A stretch of DNA of 21,921 nucleotides from Nitrosomonadaceae bacterium (GTDB taxonomy: Bacteria; Pseudomonadota; Gammaproteobacteria; Burkholderiales; Nitrosomonadaceae), in assembly GCA_919902625.1 (NCBI GenBank), contig CAKKRO010000149.1:1-21921 (forward strand). The letters are read 5' to 3'. Below, one piece after another: positions 14,862 to 21,921 of the stretch. A program made the position numbers and the translations under genes. The first letter of the stretch is position 1. Each line of letters opens with the position of its first letter. The notes under the pieces were generated by a model. The model ran no database searches. It saw nothing but the letters and a program-made list of their open reading frames with translations, and was not told the DNA's origin.

Positions 14862-15677
14862 ATGACACAGCGAATTGCATTGGTTACGGGCGCATCAAGC
14901 GGTATTGGGAGAGCGACTGCCGAGCTTTTGGCCAAGAATGGCTTTTATGTTTTTGCCGTGGCGCGACGTAAGGGCAGGCTGGAACAGATACGCTCTGATA
15001 ATATCGAGCCAATTCCGCTGGATGTTACCGATGCAGGGGCCATCACAGCGGCAATTGAACACATCGTGACGACAAAAGGCCGCATTGATGTATTGATCAA
15101 TAATGCCGGCTTTGGCCAATTGGGTGCCGTTGAATGTGTTTCAATGGAGGCGGCGCATCATCAGTTTGAAGTGAATGTCTTTGGTTATGCCCGATTTATG
15201 CAAGCAGTTCTTCCGTATATGCGCGAACAGAAATCCGGGCGCATAGTGAATATTTCTTCGATTTTAGGCAAAATTGCGCTTCCTGGTTTTGGCTGGTATG
15301 CGGCATCCAAGCATGCAGTGGAGGCTTTGTCAGAATCCTTGCGGGGGGAAGCCAAAGCATTCGGGATCGATGTGACAGTGATTGCTCCCGGCTTGATCAG
15401 AACCGAATTTGCCGCCAAGCAATTTGAATTGCTCAAAACGGTCAAACATCCATTGGCTTATCAGAAAATCATACGGGGTTTGCATCACCTTTTGGCAGGC
15501 GAGCCTGAAGCGCCGGACCCGGAAATAATTGCCAGAGCAGTCGTTAAGGCAGTTACAAAACCGGTTCCTCCAGTACGACATGCGTTGCCCTGGGATTCAA
15601 AAACAGCGGTGATAGCTAGGTGGTTGCTGGGTGCTAGGTTTTTTGCCTGGGCTATTCGCCAGCAGATGAGAATTTAG
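14862..15677 (+). CDS. Classical short-chain dehydrogenase/reductase
   Basis: A 271-residue classical SDR. It has the cofactor motif TGASSGIG (9-16), the NNAG stabilising motif (80-83), catalytic Ser132/133, and Tyr146 with Lys150 in WYAASK. Basic residues after the second strand (VARRKGRL) favour NADP(H). The C-terminal part is longer than in 250-residue family members and ends in a hydrophobic, Trp-rich segment that may touch the membrane or a lipid substrate. The substrate cannot be told from sequence; lipid, sterol or fatty-acid-like ketones are typical for this subgroup. It stands alone between the palindromic element and the large signalling gene. The ribosome site is weak (GAGAG). Confidence 0.88.
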   Translation: MTQRIALVTGASSGIGRATAELLAKNGFYVFAVARRKGRLEQIRSDNIEPIPLDVTDAGAITAAIEHIVTTKGRIDVLINNAGFGQLGAVECVSMEAAHHQFEVNVFGYARFMQAVLPYMREQKSGRIVNISSILGKIALPGFGWYAASKHAVEALSESLRGEAKAFGIDVTVIAPGLIRTEFAAKQFELLKTVKHPLAYQKIIRGLHHLLAGEPEAPDPEIIARAVVKAVTKPVPPVRHALPWDSKTAVIARWLLGARFFAWAIRQQMRI

Positions 15678-15773
15678 ATGGTTTTCACTTACGGTTTTTA
15701 TAAAGTTAGAACTATGTTATAAACATCAATTAGAATTCCCCTGTTAACTGCATAGGATTAGAGGCTCCTTTTG

Positions 15774-18700
15774 ATGGTCAAAAAAAATAGCTCAATTTCA
15801 GGTAAATTAACCTCAATCAAGCAGAAATCGCATTTCCCCCAATCTGTTTCATCCAAACGGTCAGATAGTGCCGAGAAGGCCTTATTTCCAGTCGTGGGCG
15901 TAGGTGCTTCAGCCGGGGGGCTTAAGTCGCTACAGCAATTTTTCACACATATGCCGGCCGATAGTGGTGCAGCTTTTGTGGTCATTCAACATTTGGATCC
16001 AACGCAAGAAAGTATATTGCCCGAGTTGATCCAGAAGTGTACCCGCATGAAAACCATGCAGGCAGGAAACTTGATGAAGGTGCAACCTGATTATATCTAT
16101 GTTGCGCCGTCGAATAAGAGTGTAGCCATTTCAGGTGGTGTTTTAAGCTTGTTTGATTTTTTATCGCGGGACAAACCAAATTTTTCAATCGATTTTTTCT
16201 TTCATAGTTTGGCGAAAGCGCGTGGTAATTCATCAATTGGCGTTATTCTCTCGGGTACGGGCACTGATGGCACTCTGGGGTTGCAGGCGATCAAAGAGAA
16301 GAGAGGCATGGGGTTTGTTCAAGATCCTTTGTCGAGTGAATTCGACAGTATGCCACGTAGCGCTATCGAAACAGGTGTGGTTGATGTTGTCGCTCCAGTA
16401 GAATTGTTGCCGGCCAGGATCATGGATTTTCTGAAGCCCGGAGCTCGGAAACCGCTTATTTCCAGTGCCATGAGTGAGATTATGGCGCTTTTGCATCAAC
16501 GGACGGGCAATGATTTTTCCCATTATAAGAGAAGTACGCTGGATCGCCGTATTGAACGGCGCATGCTGCAACATCAGATCGATAAAATTGACGATTACGT
16601 TAATTTTCTAACAATAAATCCACAAGAACTGGATTTATTGTTCAAAGAGATACTCATCAATGTGACCCATTTCTTTCGTGACCCGGAAATGTGGCAGTAT
16701 CTAGAGACGAAAATCATTCCGTCTTTACTGGCAGCGAATCCCGGAGGAAAAACGCTGCGGATCTGGGTTCCTGCCTGTTCTACCGGAGAGGAAGCCTATG
16801 GATTTGCCATTCTCCTCCAGGAAGTTCTGGAGCAGAGCGAATTGCAAGATCAGTACTCAGTAAAAATATTCGCTACGGATCTTGCTCAGGATGCCATCAT
16901 CAAAGCGCGGCAAGCTTTTTATCCCGCCAATATCACTCAACATATTTCATCGGAACGTTTAAACAGGTTTTTCATTAAATATGAGAATGGTTATCAAATT
17001 TGTAATGAAATACGTGAAATGGTGATATTTGCTCCGCAGAATGTTCTTACCGATGTTCCGTTTTCCAGACTGGATATCCTGTCTTGCCGCAATTTACTCA
17101 TTTATCTGGATCGTGAATTACAGAAAAAATTATTGCCTTTATTTTATTATGCCTTGAATCCAGACGGATTCTTGTTATTAGGTACTGCGGAATCAATAGA
17201 TAGTTTTCCCGATCTATTTGTTCCCGTCGAACGTAGTTTAGCGATATACAAAAGTCTTGATAATGGAGTGTCGAAGAAAGAACGAGGTCTGATTCAGGAT
17301 TTTTATTCTTTTGGTTCAACTGCCAGGAGGAATCCAGTAAAAGATCTGGAAGAATTATTGCAATCGTCAAGAAATCAGATATTTTCTGAGAATTATGTGG
17401 AATTAAAACAAAAGAATGTTTTACCCGACCAAATAAAAGAAGTCACATTGGCATCATTGATGACTGAGCTTCAACTTGCCCGGGAAGAAATCCAGGCGAC
17501 TCACGAAGAGATGCAAACTTCACAGGAAGAACTCAGAACAAGTAATGAAGAGCTTCAGTCGACCAATGAAGAATTGCTGTCGACCAATAGGGAATTACAG
17601 TCGAGCAATGAAGATTTGATCACTTCCAAAGCCAAATTGAAATTGCTTTATGAAGAACTGCAGACGACTAATGCTGAACTGACTACCTATCTTGAGGCGA
17701 TCGGACAACTCGCGCTGGTTTCTGTCAGTGATCGCTCCGGGCGGATTATTGAAGCCAATGACCGGTTTTGTGAGATCAGTGGGTACAACCGGTCTGAGTT
17801 AATAGGTCAGGATCATCGTATCCTGAATTCAGGAACTCACCCAAAAGCTTTCTTTATTGAGATGTGGGAAACCATTGCTAATGGAAAAGTTTGGCATAAA
17901 GAAATTTGTAACCGGAGAAAGAATGGCGGTTTGTATTGGGTAGACTCGACCATTGTTCCGCTTAAAGACAATAACGGGCGAGTGATTCGCTACATATCGG
18001 TCAGGGTGGATATTACCGCACGTAAACAAAAGGAATTGATTTTGCGGGAACGGTTAAAGGAGAGAGTCTGCTTGTATGCAATCCGGCGCGAGATGGAGCA
18101 AGATGTTTCTGTTGGCGAACTTTGTAAACTGATTTTTAAACATCTGATTCCAGCGATGCAGTTTCCTGATTATGCCGCCTGCGCAATTGATCTTTACGAT
18201 CAGCACTATACATCACAGAATTACAACGAAGGTCTTACTCAAGGAATTTTTGCGAAGATTAAGGTAAATGGAGATGTTTGTGGCCAACTGCAGGTTTTCT
18301 ACACAGATGAACGGCCATTTATGCTGCCGGATGAACAGAACCTTATCAATTATATAGTGGATGATTTTCGTTTATGGCTTGAACGTAGCCAGTTGAAACA
18401 ACATATTAGTTTCATGGCAAGTCACGATGTACTGACAGGGCTGCCGAACCGGCTTTTGTTGCAAGACAGGCTGTCGCAAGCATTAGCGCATAATCAGCGC
18501 TATCGCAATATCTCGGCGGTTTTATTTATAGACCTGGATCATTTTAAAATGGTCAATGATACCCTCGGCCATGGTTTGGGGGATCTTTTGCTGAAAGAAG
18601 TGGCGATGAGGCTTTTATCCAGTATACGCAGTGAAGATACGGCATCCCGTCAGGGAGGGGATGAATTTATCGTCATATTGACGCACATTATAGATATCAC

Positions 18701-19730
18701 TGATGTTGAGGTTATTGCGCAAAAGATACTGAGTACATTGGCACTGCCCTATCAAATCAATGGACAGGTATTGCATATTGATTGCAGTATCGGAATTGCC
18801 TTGTATCCCAGCGATGGGCAGGATGCCGATACGCTGCTTAAACATAGTGATCTGGCGATGTATCATGCAAAAGCGAAAGGGCGGAGTAACTATCAGTTTT
18901 ATTCTGTAGAAATGGATCGTCTGGTTCAAGAGAAACACGAACTGGGTAATGACTTGCACAAAGCTGTGAGAAATAATGAACTGACGTTGTATTACCAGCC
19001 AATTGTTGATATGGAAACTAATCATCTGGTCAGCCTGGAAGTGCTGTTGCGTTGGCAACATCCAGAAAATGGACTGGTTTCACCGGATCAGTTCATCAGC
19101 CTGGCCGAAGAAACAGGCCTGATCTTGCCCATAGGGGATTGGGTTATTAAATCGGCATGCGAGCAATTAAAAGTATGGCAAGATCAAGGTCTTGATGTGC
19201 CCAGGATCGCCATCAATCTTTCTACTAAACAATTCCAGAAGAAACGCTTTGTACAAGATGTGGCATCTATTCTGGAACAAACCAATGTCTCGGCAAGTTC
19301 CTTGACATTGGAGATTACTGAAAGCATGTTGGCTGAGAATGTCTATGAGGTGAACGAGACGTTACATCAATTAAGCGCGATGGGATTTAAAATATCGATA
19401 GATGATTTTGGTACCGGTTATTCCAATTTAAGTTACTTGAAGCACTATACAATTGATACACTTAAAATTGATCGCTCTTTTGTGCGGGATATTACAATGG
19501 ATGAGAATGATGCAGCGATTGTTACGGCTATTATTGCCATGGCTCGCAGTCTTAATATGCAGATAGTCGCTGAAGGAGTGGAAACCAAAGAGCAGATTGC
19601 TTTTCTCAAGCAACAAGGATGCAAACATTACCAAGGGTTTTATTTTAGTAAACCGCTGCCTGCGCCCGAGGTTGTGGGGAAATTAAGACGACTTGAAACA
19701 ATTCTGGGAGCAATTAAGAAACTGCAATAA
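15774..19730 (+). CDS. CheB-CheR-PAS-GAF-like-GGDEF-EAL signalling protein
   Basis: 1318 residues in one frame. Order: CheB methylesterase (about 38-222; triad Ser46 in GASAGG, His73, Asp165 in GTGTDG); CheR methyltransferase (about 235-495; SAM motif WVPACSTGEEAYG, SCRNLLIYLD); long Glu-rich coiled coil with repeated EELxTSNEELQSTN units (about 562-640); PAS (about 643-750); a short GAF-like segment (about 760-870); GGDEF (about 875-1045; intact GGDEF and inhibitory RxxD site at RSED, five residues before it); EAL (about 1060-1305; EVL variant, with NLS, EITES, DDFGTG, LKID, EGVE and QGF residues kept). No receiver domain and no membrane segment are seen, so it is cytosolic. Both cyclic-di-GMP activities look possible. 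Start ATG 15774 follows GAGG by 9 bases; TTG 15771 is less likely. Confidence 0.93.
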   Translation: MVKKNSSISGKLTSIKQKSHFPQSVSSKRSDSAEKALFPVVGVGASAGGLKSLQQFFTHMPADSGAAFVVIQHLDPTQESILPELIQKCTRMKTMQAGNLMKVQPDYIYVAPSNKSVAISGGVLSLFDFLSRDKPNFSIDFFFHSLAKARGNSSIGVILSGTGTDGTLGLQAIKEKRGMGFVQDPLSSEFDSMPRSAIETGVVDVVAPVELLPARIMDFLKPGARKPLISSAMSEIMALLHQRTGNDFSHYKRSTLDRRIERRMLQHQIDKIDDYVNFLTINPQELDLLFKEILINVTHFFRDPEMWQYLETKIIPSLLAANPGGKTLRIWVPACSTGEEAYGFAILLQEVLEQSELQDQYSVKIFATDLAQDAIIKARQAFYPANITQHISSERLNRFFIKYENGYQICNEIREMVIFAPQNVLTDVPFSRLDILSCRNLLIYLDRELQKKLLPLFYYALNPDGFLLLGTAESIDSFPDLFVPVERSLAIYKSLDNGVSKKERGLIQDFYSFGSTARRNPVKDLEELLQSSRNQIFSENYVELKQKNVLPDQIKEVTLASLMTELQLAREEIQATHEEMQTSQEELRTSNEELQSTNEELLSTNRELQSSNEDLITSKAKLKLLYEELQTTNAELTTYLEAIGQLALVSVSDRSGRIIEANDRFCEISGYNRSELIGQDHRILNSGTHPKAFFIEMWETIANGKVWHKEICNRRKNGGLYWVDSTIVPLKDNNGRVIRYISVRVDITARKQKELILRERLKERVCLYAIRREMEQDVSVGELCKLIFKHLIPAMQFPDYAACAIDLYDQHYTSQNYNEGLTQGIFAKIKVNGDVCGQLQVFYTDERPFMLPDEQNLINYIVDDFRLWLERSQLKQHISFMASHDVLTGLPNRLLLQDRLSQALAHNQRYRNISAVLFIDLDHFKMVNDTLGHGLGDLLLKEVAMRLLSSIRSEDTASRQGGDEFIVILTHIIDITDVEVIAQKILSTLALPYQINGQVLHIDCSIGIALYPSDGQDADTLLKHSDLAMYHAKAKGRSNYQFYSVEMDRLVQEKHELGNDLHKAVRNNELTLYYQPIVDMETNHLVSLEVLLRWQHPENGLVSPDQFISLAEETGLILPIGDWVIKSACEQLKVWQDQGLDVPRIAINLSTKQFQKKRFVQDVASILEQTNVSASSLTLEITESMLAENVYEVNETLHQLSAMGFKISIDDFGTGYSNLSYLKHYTIDTLKIDRSFVRDITMDENDAAIVTAIIAMARSLNMQIVAEGVETKEQIAFLKQQGCKHYQGFYFSKPLPAPEVVGKLRRLETILGAIKKLQ

Positions 19731-19752
19731 GGTAAGGCACTGGGGTTAAAAA

Positions 19753-19947
19753 ATGAAGAATCCGTTAATAAGCTTAATACTGCTGGGATTGGCGCTGATA
19801 ATCCACAACAACTGGGTAATGGCTAACTATAAAAACAATTTTCTGACCGCGAAAGAGCTTTCCGTTGAAAAGTTGGCTGGCTTCTCATTGCGAGACAGAT
19901 TGTACCGGAATGAAATGAAGAATGACTCAAACCGGAATTTTTATTGA
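19753..19947 (+). CDS. Small exported protein, unknown function
   Basis: 64 residues. The N-terminus is a good signal sequence (two-residue basic start, SLILLGLALII core, likely cleavage after VMA), leaving about 40 polar, basic residues and no cysteine. GGGG lies about 7 bases before the ATG. It starts 22 bp after the stop of the large cyclic-di-GMP gene in the same direction, so it may be co-transcribed and act in the envelope response. It is convergent with the alcohol dehydrogenase gene, 13 bp away. I recognise no family; a chance frame is possible, but the signal peptide plus ribosome site argue for a real gene. Confidence 0.55.
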   Translation: MKNPLISLILLGLALIIHNNWVMANYKNNFLTAKELSVEKLAGFSLRDRLYRNEMKNDSNRNFY

Positions 19948-19960
19948 TCAACAAGCAGCA

Positions 19961-20965
19961 TCATTGATTGCTAAGAACAATACGATATTTCGCTTTGCCA
20001 CTTGCCAATCTGGCTAATGCCTCATTAACCTGATCAAAGCGGAAGATTTCAATGACCGGTTGAATATGATGCTGTTCGGTGAAATCCAGCATTGTTTTTA
20101 AACTGGCAGGACTGCCGGCAGGCGAACCTGAGATGGAACGCTGACCTGCAATTAATGGGAATACGCCGATATCCAATGGTTCAAGTGTTGCCCCCACAAA
20201 ATGTAAGCGGCCTTTGGGACGCAAAGTCGCAATGTAGGCATTCCAGTCGAGCTTTACATTGACGGTTGATAAAATTAAATCAAACTGGCTTGCCGCAGTT
20301 TCAAGCTCAGTTGGGTTACGCGTATTCAGAACTTGATGTGCGCCTAGCTCCAATGCTTCTATTTTTTTATCATCACTGGATGTAAAAGCAGTTACCTGAC
20401 AGCCCCATGCCTTTAGAAACTGTAAGGCAATATGTCCTAAACCGCCTATACCAATAACAGCCACTTTGGCGGTAGGCTGAATATTGAATTGCAGGAGAGG
20501 ATTAAAAACAGTAATCCCGCCACAAAAAAGAGGCCCCGCACTTTGAGCCTGAATACTGTTAGGCAGCGCAACAACACTGGCAGCGTTAGCACGGACTTTA
20601 TCCGCAAATCCCCCATGACGGCCTACAATGGTTGATTCCGCCTGCGCGCAAAGATTGTGATCGCCGGACATGCAAGAATGACAGGTCATACAATAACCAG
20701 CGTGCCAACCCAGGCCAACTCGCTGTCCCAGTTGAAAGTGATGTACATGATCACCTTTAGCCGCAATCGTGCCAATAATTTCATGACCGGGTACAAATGG
20801 ATAGCGGGTAATTCCCCACTCATTATGCAGCATACTCAAATCACTATGACAAATGCCGCAGTGTTCAATGGCTATTTCAACGTCGTGGGCGCCCAATAGG
20901 CCTGGATCATACTCAAAGGGTTGGAGCTCTCCACTTGCTTCAAATGCTGCATATGCCTTAATCAT
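19961..20965 (-). CDS. Zinc-dependent NAD(P) alcohol dehydrogenase (MDR superfamily)
   Basis: 334 residues from ATG 20965, which has GGGGAAG about 5 bases upstream. ATG 20992 adds nine residues but has no ribosome site. Catalytic zinc ligands are Cys39 (CGICHSD), His61 with Glu62 (GHE) and Cys148. The four structural-zinc cysteines are C92, C95, C98 and C106. The cofactor site is GIGGLG (172-177), and the TSS after the next strand suggests NADP(H) over NAD. It resembles the cinnamyl-alcohol-dehydrogenase/YahK branch, which reduces aldehydes in the cytosol. The physiological substrate is unknown. It is transcribed alone and divergently from the next gene. Confidence 0.92.
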   Translation of the reverse strand: MIKAYAAFEASGELQPFEYDPGLLGAHDVEIAIEHCGICHSDLSMLHNEWGITRYPFVPGHEIIGTIAAKGDHVHHFQLGQRVGLGWHAGYCMTCHSCMSGDHNLCAQAESTIVGRHGGFADKVRANAASVVALPNSIQAQSAGPLFCGGITVFNPLLQFNIQPTAKVAVIGIGGLGHIALQFLKAWGCQVTAFTSSDDKKIEALELGAHQVLNTRNPTELETAASQFDLILSTVNVKLDWNAYIATLRPKGRLHFVGATLEPLDIGVFPLIAGQRSISGSPAGSPASLKTMLDFTEQHHIQPVIEIFRFDQVNEALARLASGKAKYRIVLSNQ

Positions 20966-21106
20966 CAATTCTTCCCCAGTAAAATTTGCCATTTGACTGT
21001 TTTATCATCAAAGCCGACATTCAGTAAAATAGATTTGTATTTTTATTATTGCTTGATACGTTTAATTACAATGTTTAATATCCATTCAAGCGATCAACTG
21101 CAATTT

Positions 21107-21155
21107 CCAGGCTCCTGGGATTATTACATTTAGATCTGCTTTAGCACTGTAAAGC
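21107..21155. repeat. Two small inverted repeats in the ADH / 175-aa protein divergent region
   Basis: CCAGG-CT-CCTGG (21107-21118) and GCTTTA-GCACTG-TAAAGC (21138-21155) are perfect short inverted repeats in a 223-bp region between divergent start codons. The second ends 33 bases before the plus-strand start. Either could be a regulator site or leader hairpin. No T-run makes them terminators. Confidence 0.3.
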
Positions 21156-21188
21156 CTATAGAAAATATTACACAAATAAAGAACCCTT

Positions 21189-21716
21189 ATGGCATTTATT
21201 GTAGATTCCATCACAACTTTTTATGACAAAGAGCAAGATAGGCTTAGTTTGATATTCAATAGTAAGGATAAGAAACAGTTGATGGGTAATATGACGCGCC
21301 AATTGTTCAAAGGCATATTAGCTCAGCTTCCCGGTTGGCTCACGCAACAATACACTGATTCTATGCCACAAACGGTCGAGCAGCAGTGGGCGATTAATCA
21401 GATCTATCATCAAGTTTCACAGCAAAAAGTGGCGGCCACCTATGGAAAGATACAACCCAACAAACAACTTGAAGCTTTTCTTATTAATACGGTTAACTTT
21501 ACCAAAGAAGACCAGGGAGAGGATAATCAGAAAATCAGACTTGAATTCCTGGATCTAAACAGAACGACTGAAATCACCTTTACGCTCAATGCTGCAGAGC
21601 TTCATAAATTCATCGGTGAGATTCTCAAACAAGTTCAGGTCTGGGATATAGATAATCCGTGGCGGGAGAAGGATATGGTCATTATTTCGTCAGATACTGA
21701 CAGAGTGGTGCATTAG
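21189..21716 (+). CDS. Uncharacterised cytosolic protein
   Basis: 175 residues, no signal peptide and no membrane segment. The N-terminus has a strand-like DRLSLIFNSKD followed by a helix (MTRQLFKGILAQLPGWL). The middle is polar and Gln-rich; the C-terminal part has IRLEFLDL and TLNAAELHKFIGEIL, again strand then helix. This two-part layout recalls uncharacterised proteins I have seen in proteobacterial genomes with DRIRL and WLT-RL segments, but I cannot name a family. The ribosome site is weak. It is separated from the alcohol dehydrogenase by a divergent region, and a possible gene start follows 134 bp downstream. Confidence 0.7.
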   Translation: MAFIVDSITTFYDKEQDRLSLIFNSKDKKQLMGNMTRQLFKGILAQLPGWLTQQYTDSMPQTVEQQWAINQIYHQVSQQKVAATYGKIQPNKQLEAFLINTVNFTKEDQGEDNQKIRLEFLDLNRTTEITFTLNAAELHKFIGEILKQVQVWDIDNPWREKDMVIISSDTDRVVH

Positions 21717-21850
21717 CCTCTTTGAATATAAGGAATGTGACTGAATAATAATCAGAGTTATCTATGTTTTTCTTTTTGTGATGAGTATCAAATAACATCA
21801 ATTCAATGAAAGGTTAATATAAAACCGATGTTGAATGATTGAAAGAACCC

Positions 21851-21921
21851 ATGCAGAAAATCACCGGTTACACCCTGAAGAGGGTGACGGTCTCTGCCAG
21901 TTCTTTTATTTTATGTAATAC
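21851..21921 (+). CDS. Possible 5' end of a further gene, cut by the window edge
   Basis: From ATG 21851 the frame stays open to the end of the window (23 codons, starting MQKITGYTLKR). GAAAGA lies about 5 bases upstream. The stretch also contains a perfect hairpin CACCCT-GAAG-AGGGTG (21871-21886), so it could instead be a structured non-coding region. Only weak support. Confidence 0.3.
   Translation, partial: MQKITGYTLKRVTVSASSFILCN

Noticed and set aside
1..21921. CRISPR array or rRNA genes
   Set aside because: No regularly spaced direct repeats and no rRNA-like conserved segments were seen on reading the window.

Overview
The window looks like chromosomal DNA of a Gram-negative proteobacterium, most likely a betaproteobacterium. 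I lean towards the Nitrosomonas group, but that is inference from the trxA-rho-rpmE arrangement and general protein character, not a database match. There are 17 well-supported or plausible complete genes, one possible 3' partial gene, the 3' end of a tRNA-Thr, and one palindromic MITE-like element.

Layout. (1) 1-55 is the 3' end of tRNA-Thr(UGU). It is followed by an AT-rich accessory stretch (56-2340) with a small membrane protein, a membrane-anchored LexA/S24-like protein, a GC-rich multi-hairpin island and a secreted protein of unknown function. (2) 2484-6693, minus strand, is a compact four-gene operon: fatty acyl-AMP/acyl-ACP ligase, extended SDR reductase, dedicated acyl carrier protein and serine-palmitoyltransferase-type alpha-oxoamine synthase. 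As I recall it, this gene set and order match the bacterial ceramide (sphingolipid) cluster of Caulobacter (spt-acp-cerR-acyl-ACP synthetase). (3) A 474-bp non-coding divergent region holds a 9-bp-arm inverted repeat. (4) 7168-11839, plus strand, has an exported DUF3750-type protein and then a three-gene ferric-iron ABC importer (binding protein, fused double permease, ATPase) with a Fur-box-like site in front. (5) 12069-14108 is the housekeeping group trxA, rho, rpmE. (6) 14253-15677 has a small cupin on the minus strand, a 171-bp palindromic element abutting the cupin start codon, and a classical SDR. (7) 15774-19947 has a 1318-residue CheB-CheR-coiled-coil-PAS-GAF-like-GGDEF-EAL protein followed by a tiny exported protein. 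(8) 19961-21921 has a zinc alcohol dehydrogenase (minus strand), an uncharacterised 175-residue protein and a possible gene start running off the window.

How the genes work together. The four-gene minus-strand operon would activate a fatty acid, load it on a dedicated ACP, condense it with an amino acid to a 3-keto long-chain base, and reduce the keto group. The amide-forming acyltransferase of such a pathway is not in the window. The iron importer is a self-contained periplasm-to-cytoplasm uptake system, probably iron-repressed. The large multidomain protein joins chemotaxis-type methylation/demethylation domains to cyclic-di-GMP synthesis and breakdown. The remaining genes are housekeeping or unlinked.
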